64,000 bases of DNA from Pogostemon cablin (GCA_023678885.1 CM042987.1:24018927-24082926); one strand, 5' to 3'; counted from the stretch's first letter, positions 10,781 to 22,919 are shown. Notes: generated by a model not told the origin, from the sequence alone. Made by a program: numbers and translations.

Positions 10781-11180
10781 CGTTCGACCGCAATTCAACT
10801 TGTGAAGAATGGTCGAACAAAGTCCGTAAGTCGAACTACCCAGATCTGACTTTTAAAATCACCAAGCTCGACCTCCGTTCGACCTAAATTTCATGGTCGA
10901 ATAGCAAGTGGGAGTCGAGCAACGCATGTAATCGAGTCTCTGTTTTGCCCTGACTTGCTCGACTTCTGCTCGACTTCAAAGTTTTGGTCGAGCAACCCAT
11001 ATTTGGTCGAACAAAGTCTCTATAAGTTTTGCTCACTTTGTTCGACCATAGCTCGACTCCAACCTCTTGGTCGAGCTACAAGGTTCAAGTCGAACGACCT
11101 CACTGGAAGAATTATTCATGTTTGTTCGACCATAGCTCGACTACTATCCTTGGTCGAATAGCTCACCTGAAGTCGAACAC
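10781..11180. repeat. TCGACC/GGTCGA array between pol and ORF3 of B
   Basis: TTCGACC, CTCGACC, CTCGACT and reverse complements GGTCGAGC and AGTCGAAC alternate across about 400 bp, matching in position the arrays at 5097 (D) and 44558 (E). The CTCGAC spelling matches B's own LTR and gag arrays. Confidence 0.88.
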
Positions 11181-11485
11181 CCTCAAACTTTACTAAACTT
11201 CATACCCTTCTCGTATCTCCCTGCAACATTCAACTCTAGGACAACATCAAGTATCAAGATATCAAAAAATTAAACTAGAGAAACTCTTTAAAACCATATA
11301 GCATCAGGTGTAACTCTATAATTACACTAGAAACACAACAAAAAACCACTAAACACTAGGCAAATTGCAAAAAATCAATGCATCAAAACTGGTTAAAGTT
11401 TTAATATACCGCAAAAAATCAACTCCCCTAGCAAACGTTACAAAGAAAAGATCATATTCTCCGTGCTATGATGAGGTAAGTACAT

Positions 11486-11531
11486 CACACCCCCTCAAAC
11501 TTAGTAGAAACTATTGTCAAAACTAAGTTTG
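11486..11531 (-). other. Second polypurine-like tract plus hairpin (B)
   Basis: CAAACTTAG at 11496-11504 and CTAAGTTTG at 11523-11531 form the same 9-bp stem as in D, next to a C-run on the plus strand (G-run in the element's sense). Confidence 0.72.
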
Positions 11532-11674
11532 TAAAGAGATGTAATTTCCAAATGATGAGCACGTCAAATATAAAAATTTCTTACTCACACCAATGAAATT
11601 AAATCAATAAAATGGGAGGGAAAGCCCCCAACAGGCGCTCATATTTAACATCAGAGGGTCACGACGGTACCAAT

Positions 11675-12584
11675 CTAGTGCAAGGTATCCTCAAAGATAA
11701 CATAAGCATCATCCGGCGATTTATAATGCTTCAAACGATGCCCATTCGCCGTTTTGATGTCTCCATCTTTGTCCATAAGCTCAAAACTCCCCCCTCCGCA
11801 GGCTCTATGGATAATGAATGGCCCCGTCCACTTCGACATTAATTTCCCTGCGAAAATCTTCAAGCGAGAGTTAAAAAGTAATACCTCATCACCTTGCTTG
11901 AACTCTTTGTATGAGATCTTCGAGTCATGCCATTTCTTCATTCTTTCCTTAAAAATCTCTGAGTTCTTGTAAGCACGATTTCTGAACTCATCCAATTGAT
12001 TAATATGAGTTATCCTCAACTCCTTTTGATCCTTCTCAATGCCCAAAAAGCTTTGTGCTGAACCTCTACGGGCAAGTGGCACGACTTCCCATAGATAATT
12101 TGGTACGCTGAAATATCCAACACCGCCTTATAAGCAGTTCGGAACCCCCACAAAACATCATCGAGCTTCATAGCCCAATACTTTTGATTGGTTCTGTATA
12201 CCTTCTCCAATATTTGCTTCACTTGTCGGTTGGAGACTTCCGCTTGCCCATTCGCTTGAGGGTGATAGGGTATAGTAACCGTATGCTTGACTCCATAATC
12301 CTTAAGCACCTTTTCAAGAAGTTTGTTGACGAAGTGATACTCTCCATCACTCACTAATGCTCTAGGCACTCCATAACGGGCAAAGATATGTTTCTTCAAG
12401 AAAGATAAAAAGTCCTTGAATAATTCACGCGAGTGGGAATGGCTTCCACCCACTTAGAAACATAATCCACTGCTAAAAGAATGTAGAGAAATCCATTAGA
12501 TGGAGGAAAAGGCCCCATAAAATCGATCTCCCATACATCGAAGATCTCAACAACAATGCTTGGCTGAAGTGGCATCTCATCTCT
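11675..12584 (-). pseudogene. Element B integrase core and C-terminus, frameshifted
   Basis: Between 12453 and 12584 the minus strand encodes IDFMGPFPPSNGFLYI and VDYVSKWVEAIPTR, holding the first catalytic Asp of the DDE core. The open frame 12016-12453 continues with YGVPRALVSDGEYHF (second Asp) and GQAEVSNRQVKQILEK (Glu), then WGFRTAYKAVLDISAYQ. A frameshift near 12080 leads to 11675-12082, the C-terminal domain with GPFIIHRACGGGSFELMDKDG and NGHRLKHYKS, ending at a TAG at 11675. Domain order and length are normal for a Ty3/gypsy integrase, which inserts cDNA in the nucleus. At least two frame breaks make it inactive. No chromodomain is apparent. Confidence 0.9.
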
Positions 12585-13235
12585 TCAACTTATGTTCCCC
12601 ATCTTTTGACATCTATCACAAGACGCCACATAGGTTTCACAATCTTTAAACAAGGTAGGCCAATAAAGAGCAGATTGAAGTACCTTGGCTTCCGTCTTTT
12701 GAGCTCCGAAGTGCCCCCCTTTAGGCTGTGCATGGCAATAATCAAGAACGCTCTCCATCTCCATCTCGGGCACACACCTACGGACTATTGAATCCGTACA
12801 TATCTTGTAGATAAACGGATCATACCATATAAAAGTCTCAACATCCCTCTTGAATTTAGCAAGTTGATATCGGTTGAGATCTCTCAGGATTTCACCTACG
12901 GCAATGTAATTTACATAGTCCGCATACCATGGATCCATCCCTTTGGCAGCCACTACACATGCTCTTTCAGCCCCTTCAACAAACACCGCCATGATCTTCT
13001 CATCAGGGAACATCTCTTCTATGTATTCGAAAGAATCATCACAGTGCTCCCTTGTCTCCAACCTCGATAGGCGATCTGCCAACACGTTCTCCATACCTTT
13101 CTTATCTCGGATCTCCATATCGAATTCCTGCAGAAGAAGGATCCATCTAATAATCCTTGGCTTTGTTTCCTTCTTCTCTATCAAGTACCAAATCGCAAAG
13201 TGATCCATATACACTATAGTCTTCATGCCAACCAA
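12585..13235 (-). pseudogene. Element B RNase H end and integrase zinc-binding domain
   Basis: A 216-codon open frame runs from the distal RNase H (TIVYMDHFAIWYLIEKK, NVLADRLSRLE) across a connection segment to the integrase HHCC finger: CHAQPKGGH about 45 residues from the end, and CDRCQKMGN at the end. It is one reading frame with the preceding RT-thumb segment (13239-13706), broken by a stop near 13236-13238 where TAG follows. The typical DH of the RNase H active region is retained as MDH. It aligns along its whole length with D's 6382-7401 copy. Confidence 0.9.
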
Positions 13236-13238
13236 ATA

Positions 13239-14757
13239 CTATAGAAACTTATTGAATGCGTACACCATAGCTAGAAACTCCTTTTCAGTCACCTTGTAGT
13301 CCTTTTGTGATGTATCGAAAGTCTTACTCGCATAGTAAATGGCGCAGAACTTCTTATCCTTCAACTGCCCAAGCACCACTCCAAGTGCTAAATCACTCAC
13401 ATCACACATAAGTACAAAAGGCTGAGTCCAATCCGGTGTGATCAAGATAGGTGCAGTAATAAGCGTCTCCTTCAAAACCTGAAAAGTTATTAGACACTCT
13501 TCATCAAACACAAAAGGCACATCATTTTCAAGTAAATGAGATAAGGGCTTGGAGTATTTCGAGAAGCCTTTTATGAATCTTCTATAAAAACCGGCGTGTC
13601 CAAGGAAAGACCGCACTCCCTTCTCATTCGTAGGTGGAGGAAGCTTCTCAATTGCCACCACCTTTGCTCTATCCACCTGCAATATGATGGTCAAGAACAA
13701 TCCCATCTCTTACCATGAAGTGGAACTTCTCCCAATTCAAGACAAGATTAGTATCTTGGCATTTTTTCAAAACAGTAGCAAGGTTAGATAAACAAATATC
13801 AAAGGAGGAACCAAACACAGAGAAATCATCCATAAACACCTCCATGATCTTTTCTATCAAACCATCAAATATGGCCATCATGCAACGCTGAAACGTAGCA
13901 GGCCCATTACATAATCCAAATGGCATCTTTTTAAAGGCAAAAGTTCCATAAGGGCAAGTAAAAGTAGTCTTTTCTTGGTCCTCGAGTGCAATCATGATTT
14001 GATTATAACTCGAGTACCCATCCAAGAAACAATAATACTCATACCCTGCAAGATGATCAAGCATTTGATCCATGAAAGGAAGGGGAAAGTGGTCTTTGCA
14101 TGTATTTTCATTCAGTTTCCTATAATCCGTACACACACGCCATCCCGTAGGAATCCTCGTGGCTAATGTCTCACCATCTTCGGCTTTCACTATAGTCATG
14201 CCCCCCTTTTTAGCAACAACATGCAATAGACTCATGTGGGGACTATCACTAATAGGATAAATAATTCCAGCATCGAGCAATGTTAGGATTTGCTTCCTAA
14301 TAATTTCTTGAATAGCGGGATTCACCCTCCATTGATTCCGAATGCTACTCTTGGCCTCATCTAACAATCTTATTCGATGCATGCAATATGAAGGACTAAT
14401 ACCTTTTAAATCATCAAGAGACCAACCAATCGCAGACTTATACTTTCTAAGCACATCCAACAATTCCTCAAATTGATCATCATCAAGGGAAGAAGATACA
14501 ATTGCCAGATATTTTTCATTGTCACCTAGGTAGGCATACTTCAAGTGTTCCGGTAGCGGTTTCAACTCATCTTTCTTTTCTTCTGGAGGTGCACTCTCTC
14601 TATCCAAAGGCAAGTACTTCCTAGTCCACTTTACCTTTGGCATTTCTTCTGGATACCTGTCATCATCCAAAGAAAGCAAGTTTTCAAGAAATTCAATACA
14701 TACCTCATTGGAGAGTTCATCTAACTCCGTAGTGGGAAAAGTAAGAGACTCCATCAA
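13239..14757 (-). pseudogene. Element B reverse transcriptase and RNase H start
   Basis: The larger frame (13669-14757, 362 codons) holds an N-terminal linker (LKPLPEHLKYAYLGDNEK), then RT: IYPISDSPH, VVAKKGGMT, GWRVCTDYRKLN, HFPLPFMDQMLD, FCFL-type FLDGYSSYNQI, CPYGTFAFKKMPFGLCNGPATFQ, and the catalytic VFMDDFSVFG. The second frame (13239-13706) continues with the thumb and RNase H start: SFLGHAGFYRRFIKGFSK, then CDVSDLALGVVLGQ, the first RNase H Asp. The FMDD spelling of the YxDD box is usual in Athila elements. The join between frames needs a frameshift near 13690, so the polyprotein is not continuous. Role: copies the element RNA into DNA in virus-like particles. Confidence 0.93.
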
Positions 14758-14763
14758 ACATGT

Positions 14764-15692
14764 CTAAAGAGGATCCTTAGAGAGAATCAGAGACATGTCT
14801 TCATTAATGATCTCCTCCACCACATCAATACTATTACACTGTGTCTCCATTGGCATCTTCATTGCTTTGTCAAGGTTAAATAGGACCTCTTCTTTATCCA
14901 TCCTCAACCGTAGCTCACCCTTTTGCACATCTATCATAGCTCCAGTAGTCGCAAGGAATGGTCTTCCTAAGATCAGGGAAACATTATCCTTGTCGTCTTC
15001 CATCTCAAGTACAAGAAAGTCCACAGGAAAGACAAACTTTTCTACTTTGATGAAAATGTCTTCTATCAAACCTTTTAGAAAGGTCATAGACCTATCAGCT
15101 AGCTGCAGAGCCACCGATGTGGGAGTTAACCCTCAAACCAAGCCTTTTAAAAGTGGACAAAGGCATCAAGTTGATGCTTGCCCCAAGATCACACAAGGCT
15201 CGACGTGCCGGCCCCTTTCCAATTTCATATAAAATTGTGAAGCTTCCCGGATCTTTTAACTTAGCTGGCAGCTTCTTTTGAATGATTGAGCTGTAGTTCT
15301 CAGACAAATTTACTATTTCAATTCCGTTCAAGCTTTTTTTCTTCAAAAGAATATCCTTCTGAAAGTGGCCATAATACGGCATCTCCATTATCGCTTCAGA
15401 GAAAGGAATGTTCAAGCTTATTTTATTTATGATCTCAGAAAACTTCTTGAACTTTACCTCTAATCCCTTCTTAACTAACTTGAGAGGAAATGGCAGAGGT
15501 ATCTTTGTTTTGGGAATCCCCCATTCATCACGTTCAACCTTCTCCACTTTATCCTTCTCAGCTATCAATCTCTTGGCTCTTTTCCACTTCTTTTCTACTA
15601 CTGTAAGCTCGGTATTCTGCTCTAGAGATGTAGATGGAGTATTCTGATCAACAGGTGTCGCATTCGGTATCAAATCAAACTCTGAGCTATGC
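14764..15692 (-). pseudogene. Element B protease and gag-protease linker
   Basis: Frame 15095-15673 encodes a lysine-rich linker (KKWKRAKRLIAEKDKVEK, WGIPKTKIPLPFPLKLVKKG) and reaches the retropepsin active site CDLGASINLMPLSTF. A frameshift near 15100 passes to 14764-15114, which holds the flap and second half: ADRSMTFLKGLIEDIF, FPVDFLVLEMEDD, SLILGRPFLATTGAMIDV. The DLGAS box and the ILGRPFL motif mark an aspartic protease that would mature the gag-pol polyprotein. The catalytic Asp is intact here, unlike in element E. Upstream the linker runs directly into the motif array at 15693-15976. Confidence 0.88.
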
Positions 15693-15976
15693 TGCTCGAC
15701 CTCCGTTTGACCTAAGTAGTTTAGTCAAACAGATTGGTTTTGGTCGAGCAACCTGTCTGATCGCATACTTTGTTCCTGAACGTGTTGCTCGACCTCTGCT
15801 CGACCAAAGTGGTTTGGTCGAACAGATAGGTTTTGGTCAAATAGTTTCCCAGATCACGAGCTCTCGTCACACCATTTCTGTTCGACATCCGTTCGACTAA
15901 GATGGTCCGGTTGAACGGTTTGGTGCTAGTCGAACAGTTTGGTGCTGGTCGAGCAACTCCTGTCTGGTCGAGCAAC
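15693..15976. repeat. 93-bp-period TCGACC array inside the gag-protease ORF of B
   Basis: First motifs of successive units fall at 15695, 15788 and 15881, exactly 93 bp apart. Each unit has two TCGAC-type motifs followed by two reverse complements. The period is 31 codons. The B spelling (TGCTCGACC, TGTTCGAC) matches B's LTR and 3' arrays. Confidence 0.88.
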
Positions 15977-15994
15977 CCCTCTATTTCTTTCAGT

Positions 15995-17585
15995 TTAACT
16001 TGCCGGCATCATCGGACCTTCATATTGCGTTCCAGACCTCAATGTGATGGCATGACAAGACTTTGTATTCTCAATACTTTGAGATGGAAACTTTCCTTTC
16101 TCAATAGTTTGAGTCAATTTGTTTACATTCCCAGCCATCTCCCCCATCAACAATGTGAGGTCTTTCACTTGTGTAGATAAATCCTTATGATTATCATCAA
16201 TCTTCTTCTCTAACTTGGCCTCTAAATGATCTACTCTCGCATCATTCCTCGCCATGTACCTATTCACCGTATTTTCAAAACTCGGCTTCCCTTCTTCCAC
16301 CTTAGCTCCCGGATCAACACTAATAGGAGGCTACGCCGCATTATTCGGATTGCTCCATGAAAACTCCGGCCTCCTTGGTTGTTGGTAATTACCCAGGGGA
16401 CCACGGTTGTTCTAATTCCCTTGATAATTTTGGTTTCCTTGATTCAGGTACCTAGTTCCTTGAATACTTTGACCGATGGCGTAATTTGCCTCCTCGATCT
16501 CCTCTTGGCTAGCTCCTTCATAGCCACCATCCTGCTGCATCATTAGTACTCTCTGAGATAAATCAGTAATCTTCTTTTGCTGAGACTCTAGTAGCTACTT
16601 TACCATCATTTTGCTGAGACTCTAGTAGCTACTCTAGTAGCTACTTTTGCTGAGATAAATCATTGGTACTAATATTAGCCAAGCTAGAGACGATCTCATC
16701 ATCTCTTCCCGACTTCACCATCGTATGTTCAACTTGTGCTACTTTACCAAGGACATAAGTGCCTCTCACTCTATCAGCCGGCCAGTCCCTTGAATTCATC
16801 GAAATATCCTCGAAAAGCTTCTCGGCCTCAATGGGTTACTTCGTAAGAATGCTCCATTAGACGAAGCATCAAGTAACACTCGAGAATTGCAATCCAACCC
16901 ATTGTAGAATATACTGATATATTGAGCCTTAGATAGCCCATGTTGTGGACACTTTCGAAGCATGTCCTTGAACCTGTCCCAAGCTTCATGAAATTTCTCA
17001 TTGCCATGGATAGAAAATTGATTGATTTCTTACTTCATCTTGAACACCTTTGAAGGTGGCATGTATCACTCCAAGAATTTCACTTTCAACTTCTCCCATG
17101 TATCACATTCAGCAGCATCAAGATTATCGTACCAATCTTTTGCCTTTTCATTCAGCGAGAACTTAAACAATATGATCTTCCTCACATCCTCATGAGCTCT
17201 TGCATCTTTTTGTGTACTTGCATACCCAAGGAACTTATTTAGATGTTGCTGAGGATCTTCAAATGTTCCCCAGAGAAGGGATTCCTTTCAACCATGGTGA
17301 AAAGGGCAAGTTGTAAATCAAAATCGGCTCCGGTTCCTCTTGCTCCTAACAACCCAGCGTTGCCCCCTCCATTGTCCTTAAAGATTTCACGGATGGCAAG
17401 TGTATCAGGATTCACTGCCATGTTGACTGTCTCTACTTCCAAATTATCTTCGGTTGCAGCTTCAATCGTTTGCGAATTCAGCACATCAACTTCAACTCTA
17501 AAATCAAGAGCTTCAGTTGGGTCTACTTTATTATTCTTATTCTTCTTCTTTTTCTTCCTCGATGATGTTCTGATCACTAAGAAAA
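15995..17585 (-). pseudogene. Element B gag, decayed
   Basis: The C-terminal part (15995-16300) encodes FENTVNRYMARNDARVDHLEAKLE, a coiled-coil-like stretch, and TLLMGEMAGNVNKLTQTIEKG. The N-terminal part (17239-17585) has SSRKKKKKNKNNK, a basic patch, and ends at NPFSGEHLKIL. In between (16300-17240) the minus strand still matches the intact gag of element E at 47749-48822 (RKILLFKFSL-, WDRFKDMLRKCPQHG- and SMNSRDW-type blocks) but with many stops. It would form the capsid shell of virus-like particles in the cytoplasm. No CCHC knuckle is visible. A local duplication at 16575-16660 disrupts it further. Confidence 0.85.
16575..16660. repeat. Local 34-bp-offset duplication in B gag
   Basis: The same 24-base segment starts at 16575 and again at 16609; its last 12 bases recur at 16633-16644, followed by another TTTTGCTGAG. 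D and E have a single copy of this region. Confidence 0.85.
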
Positions 17586-17661
17586 GCAAGAGTTCGAAAT
17601 TAAAGACAAGAATAACATAATCTCAATAAAACTAGAAATAATCAAATAATAATTAATTCTG

Positions 17662-17680
17662 TCCCCGGCCAACGGTGCCA
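17662..17680 (-). other. Primer-binding site of element B (tRNA-Asp)
   Basis: Plus strand TCCCCGGCCAACGGTGCCA resembles the 3' end of plant tRNA-Asp(GUC), with one inserted C and one C-to-T change. It lies six bases before the LTR. Confidence 0.85.
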
Positions 17681-17686
17681 AGAACT

Positions 17687-19343
17687 TGATGACGTTTTCT
17701 CAACACACAAAATTAATCCTTAAGTATAAGGATATCAATTGTAGTTTCGATAGGTGACCAAATGTTTATCGTACTCAAGAGACGGATAATTATCAATTTA
17801 ATTATATTCTAATTCACTAAGATTATGTGGCAAACTGGTTTTGATTTTTTTATGAAACTAAATAACGTATAAGTAAAAATAGCAAAGTAAATAAGCAAAC
17901 AATCAAGAAAACTCGATTGTGATCAAGTAAGTAATATAGTAGTTCTTCAGATCATCAGGTTTTACTCGTTAATCTCCATTCCATGTGTTGATATCCGACT
18001 CTATCTTGTAGTTTATGGATGCATCACTGAAGCATGCAAAAGTACTCTATAGACACAAGTAAGCAAGCGTATGACACGTGTGAATATCCTCGGAGCAAGA
18101 TGTATACTTCACCCCCTTTCTAGATACTATCATAATCAATTATTTCCCATGCACTTAGTAGTCTAACTCGATTTGATATACCTTTTTAGGTACTATAAAG
18201 TTAAACTCTTTATCCTACTTATTAACCCGAATATGATTCAATTAACAAGTATCTATATGTGATAGTTCAAGTAAGACTTCAGAATCCCTTCACTTAGAAT
18301 TATAACATATGATTCTACTCAGCGGTGAACGCACTCAATCAATAACCAAGAGATGTATTCAGACTCTACATAACAGTTAATGATGCACAAAATAACCATG
18401 AGTATGAATTAAAAAAGTACAATCTTATAAAAAATACACCACTAGTAGTGTTGTACGGAGTTTACACATGGAAATTCAATTAACTCATAAAACTTTCATA
18501 ACCCTAGAACTACTGAGGTGGTTCTAGCCCATGATTGATCTAGGAACAATCATGGCTAGTTGGTATGATCTTTCTTGACTCGCCCGGCGATCCTCTCCTC
18601 ACGACTCCTTCGGATGACGTAGGGTTTGGTGGTAGATGGATGAAGGAAGATGTGTGTTGTCTTGTATCTTCTTTTCTCCTTCGAAAGCTATTCTTTTATA
18701 CTCATAGGACCTCCTTATGGGCTTAGGAAGGGCCTTTGCTTGAAGCACACATCAAATTTGGTAAAAGACATCCAAAATTATCATAAATAGCTAGCAGCGA
18801 GATACTATTCGATCAAGGTATACTGGTCGAACAAATCCTCCAATTCGAGCAACTAGTCGAGCAAGCTCTCTGGATGATTTTGGCATTTTGTTCGACCATT
18901 GCTTTCTTACTCGACCAAATTGATATTGGTCAAGCAACACCTTTATGTCAAACAAACTCTCTGTAAGTTTTGTCTACTTTGTTCGACCTCTGCTCATCTG
19001 CTCGACCAAGCCGATATTGGTCGAGCAACAACTCCAAGTCAAGCTACCTCTCTGGATGGGTCTGTGCAATTCGCTCGACTTATCCCCATCTGTTTAACCA
19101 AATTGATGTTGGTCAAATAGGCTCTCTTGGTCGAACAGCACTCGAATCTTGCCTCCAAAATTGTGTCTTCAAATTCTGAGCCTTTTACACCTATTTTCCT
19201 ATACAAATATGCTCAAACAGCCCTTGTACCCTCTGATTTGTAACTTTTCCATAAACGTGCTGATTCGTCTCAACAAAAGACTCAATCGTACTCTATTTCC
19301 AATTAAATCTGAGCGCAAAATATGTGAAATTACACTCTCATCA
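17687..19343 (-). mobile_element. Element B 5' LTR
   Basis: 1657 bp, starting TGATGACG and ending TCTCATCA on the plus strand. The TATA box (minus strand) is at 18693-18700, with an upstream TCGACC-type array at 18805-19140. It keeps the ~41 bp deleted from the partner LTR. Confidence 0.92.
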
Positions 19344-20480
19344 CAAAGTAAATGGCGCAGAACTTCTTTTCTCTCAACTTGCATCACACATAAGTACAAA
19401 TGGTTGAGTCCAATCAGGTGTAATCAAGATAGGTGTAGTAATAAGTGCCTCCTTCAAAACTTGAAAAGCTGTTACACATTCATCATCAAACATAAACAAG
19501 GAACATCCTTTTCAAGTAAGTGAGACAACGGTTTGGAGTATTTTGAGAAATCTTTGATAAATCTCCTATAAAATCCTGCATGTCCAAGGAAGGATCACAC
19601 TCCCTTCTCATTAGTAGGTGGTGGAAGCTTCTCAATCGCCACCACCTTTGCTTTATCCACCTGCAATCCTTTAGCTGAAATATGATGCCTTAACACAATC
19701 CCCTCTCACCATGAAACGACACTTCTCCCAATTCAAAACCAGGTTAATATCAATACATCTCTTCAAAATAGTAGATGGGTTAGTCAAACATATATCAAAG
19801 GAGGAACCAAAGATGAAAAAATCATCCATAAACACCTCCATAATCTTTTCAATCAAGCCATCAAATATCGCCATCATGCATCGCTAAAATGTGGCAGGTG
19901 CATTACACAGTCCAAAAGGCATCTTTTTAAAGGCAAAAGTTTCATAAGGGCAAGTGAAGGTAGTATTTTCCTAGTCCTCGGTGCAATCATGATTTGATTA
20001 TACCCCGAATACCCATCCAAGAAATAGTAAAAATCATACCCTGTAAGACGATCAAGCATTTGGTCCATGAAAGGAAGGGGAAAATGGTCTTTGCATGTAT
20101 TTTCATTCAATTTCCTGTAATCAGTACACACGTCATCCCGTAGGAATCCTAGTGGTTAAGGTCTCGCCATCATCGGCTTTCACAATAGTCATGCCCCCCT
20201 TTTTAGCTACAACATGTAGTGGACTCACATGGGGACTATCACTAATTGGATAAATAATTCCTACATCTAGCCATGTTAGGATTTGCTTCCTAATCACTTC
20301 TTGAATAGCGGGATTTACCCTCCGCTGATTCTGAGTGCTACTCTTAGTCTCATCTAACAATCTTATCCTATGCATGCAGTATGATAGACTAATGCCTTTC
20401 AAATCATCAAGAGACCAGCCAATCATAAACTTATACTCCCTAAGCACATCTAATTACTCATCGAGTTGATCATCAGTTAG
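19344..20480 (-). pseudogene. Element D reverse transcriptase, decayed
   Basis: Resumes D's pol after element B. Readable blocks are the RT entry (20133-20447: ISLSYCMHRIRLLDETKSS, IIYPISDSPHVSPLHVVAKKGGMT), the palm (19874-20131: MCTDYRKLNENTCKDHFPLPF, FLDGYSGYNQI) and the catalytic region (19671-19877: IMEVFMDDFFIFGSSFDICL). They lie in different frames. About 30 bp of the RNase H start, present in B at about 13362-13395, is deleted near 19380. A solo copia LTR follows at 20486 and separates RT from its N-terminal linker and the protease. Confidence 0.88.
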
Positions 20481-20485
20481 AGAAG

Positions 20486-21711
20486 TGTTAGACTGTATAC
20501 TAAAAGTCTAGCTTTTGTATGAATAACATTTTAACAATTTATTTGAAATGAGAATCATATGATGATAAGTTTTGCGTATTATAATTTATTTATATGTTTT
20601 GTGAAAAAGTCTATTTACTTTATACTGTAGATAATATGTTGTGCGATAACATGCGGAAGATCATATTATTGGTTTCCTTCTAAAGTATAAACAGATGCTC
20701 ACAATCGAGATAGACTGGGACTCTCTATCGGTATGGTTGTAGTGTGATTTGGTGTTAGTTTGTCTTGACTATAGAATCACATTAGTGCACTTTGTGTATT
20801 GAGTAGGACCGCCTGAGATCGTTCGTCTTATACTGACTATATAGAAGAACTTGATCTCTGTTATTATGGATGTTTGTACTTTTAATCCCTATACAATAAC
20901 CTCAACACGTAAGGCAGTAATTATCTCTTTGATTCATCAATGGGTGAGATTTATATATTAAATCAATAAACTCGGTGAGTTGGGAAATAGTATTGTCTCT
21001 ATGGTGTGCTGTTGATTGTAGAAGGAATCTGTGTCCTCTATAGATTGATGATGTCCCCTTGAGGAGCTCATAAGGATTATCATGTAAATCTTGAAAGTGG
21101 ATTAATTTCCAGCATGATAATAAGGTTGAGTGGTACTACTCTCGGATGAGATATTAATTAATTTGAGTTGTCAGTAACTTAATTAATTGATGGGCATTGT
21201 ATATCTTAAACATGGGGAGACTGTCGGGCTCATAATAAGAAGGAGCCCAAAACGTAATTTTGGGATTGGAGCGGTAGTGCAGTAATAATATTTTAGTGGA
21301 CTATATTATTATTATTGGACTTAAGTATAAGCTTTGGGCTAAGCTTGGATACTTAAGCCCAATGGAGGCCCAACTCTAATTTCTCTTCCGGACCTTGCTG
21401 TAGCCCAAATATAAAAGTCATCGCCCAAATATAAAAGTCATCTCAGCTTCTTGGCACTCTCACTCTGCGTCGTAACATCGTGAAAGGGAGGAGAGAAAGC
21501 AGATTGAGAAATCCTGAGGATTGTTGCCCACACAACATCAGGATTAGACTTGGGATATACAGCAGAAGATTAAGAGGTTGTTCTCTACAGCGGATCTTCA
21601 ACAACATACCCTGGTGAAAGGTATTGTAAACTTTAATTATTGCTTCCACTGATCTAGTTTACATGGAACCCTAACGGTTCACGCTAGCCAAATGATCGAA
21701 CGCTAATAAGA
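20486..21711 (+). mobile_element. Solo LTR of the Ty1/copia family seen at 51913 and 60622
   Basis: Begins TGTTAGACTGTATACTAAAA and is similar over its length to the LTR at 60622-61822. No PBS or coding DNA is attached. Flanks are AGAAG (20481-20485) and TGAAG (21712-21716). D's sequence continues across it ('gatcatcagttagagaag' + 'atacaattaccg'; compare B near 14495). The right terminus is degraded, so it could lie a few bases either way. Confidence 0.85.
21403..21442 (+). promoter_or_regulatory. Duplicated TATA segment in the solo copia LTR
   Basis: A 20-bp unit containing AATATAAAAG is repeated exactly in tandem (21403-21422 and 21423-21442). The related LTRs have one copy (TTTATAAG near 61548; TATATAAG on the minus strand near 52182-52189). 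Confidence 0.75.
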
Positions 21712-21716
21712 TGAAG

Positions 21717-22905
21717 ATACAATTACCGAATATGTTTCATTGTCATCTAGATAGGCATACTTCAAGTGTTCCGGTAGCGGTTTCAACTCCTCTTTCTTTT
21801 CTTCTTTTTCTGTGCTCTCACAATCCAATGGCAAGTATTTCCTAGTCCACTTCACCTCTTCAAACTTGGTCATTTTCGATTCATACCTATCATCACCCAA
21901 AGCAAGTAGGTTTTTAAGAAATTCAATACATACCTCATTGGAGAGCTCATCTAGCTCTGTGGTGAAAAAAGTAAGAGACTCCGCTAAGCATGTCTCCAAT
22001 GGATCCTTTGAAATGATCAAAGACATATCTTCCTTCACGATCTCCTCCACCATATTAATGCTGTGATATTACGTCTCCATTGGCATCTTTATTGCTTTAT
22101 CGAGGTTGAACAGAACCTCTTCTTTATCCATGCGCAGCCTTAGCTCCCCTTTTTGAACATCAATCATAGCTCCAGCAGTGGCAAGGAATGGTCTCCCTAA
22201 GATGAGGGGAACATTATCCTAGTCATCTTCTATCTCAAGCACGAGAAAATCCACAGGAAAGACTAGTTTCTCCACTTTTACGAGAACATCTTCGATTACA
22301 CCCTTCGAAAATAGGCCTATCAGCCAATTGTAGAGCGACCGTTGTGGGAGTATAACTCCCCCAAACCAAGCCTTTGAAATATTGACAATGACATCAAATT
22401 GATGCTTGCTCCAAGATCGCACAAGGCTCGTCGAGCCCGCCCCTTTCCAATCTCACATAGAATAGTGAAGCTTCCCATATCTTTTAACTTAGCTAGCAGC
22501 TTCCTCTGTATGATCGAGCTGCAGTTCTCAGACAAATTTATAGTTTCAATTCCGTTCAAGCTTCTGTTCTTCAAAAGTATGTCTTTTAGAAAGTGGGCGT
22601 AGTATGGCATCTCCAAAAGTGCTTCAAAGAAAGGAATGCTCAAGCTTATCTTGTTTGTGATATCTGAAAACTTCTTGAACTTTTCTTCCAATCCCTTCTT
22701 TACTAACTTGAAAGGAAACGGAGGAGGTATCTTAGTCTTGGGAATACCCCATTTATCACGTTCAACCTGCCCAGCTTTATCCTTCTCGGCTCTCAATCTC
22801 TTTGCTCTTTCCCATTTCTTCTCTGCTATAAGCTCAGTATTATGCTCTTTGGATGGTACTGGAGTAGCATCAACATCAAGTAAAGCATTTCAGCGTGAAA
22901 AATAG
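21717..22905 (-). pseudogene. Element D protease and linker
   Basis: Frame 21703-22053 covers the segment between protease and RT (VEEIVKEDMSLIISKDPLETC, RKYLPLDCESTEK, LKPLPEHLKYAYLDDNE). The protease core is at 22080-22420 in other frames (GRPFLA..., FPVDFLVLEIEDD). Frame 22320-22796 holds the linker (DKWGIPKTKIPPPFPFKLVKKG) and the active site CDLGASINLMSLSIFQRLG. The order and motifs match B, and frameshifts break the frame at least twice. The active-site Asp is retained. The upstream side joins the in-frame 93-bp array at 22920-23260. Confidence 0.87.
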
Positions 22906-22919
22906 TGTCGAACGAGGCA

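Larger units (their letters stand above)
7502..19343 (-). mobile_element. Element B: near-complete Athila-type Ty3/gypsy retrotransposon inserted in D
   Basis: Both LTRs (7502-9117 and 17687-19343) begin TGATG and end CATCA. The flanks are CATAG (7497-7501) and CAAAG (19344-19348), a 5-bp target duplication with one change. D's sequence is continuous across the insertion ('cttactcgcatag' + 'taaatggcgcagaac'). Order in the element's sense: LTR, PBS, gag, protease, RT, RNase H, integrase, short ORF3 remnant, PPT, LTR. All genes have frameshifts or stops. The LTRs differ by one deletion of about 41 bp in the left copy and by scattered substitutions, so it is older than element E. Confidence 0.93.

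Noticed and set aside
14795..15232. Plus-strand ORF of 145 codons
   Set aside because: Antisense shadow of the element B protease.
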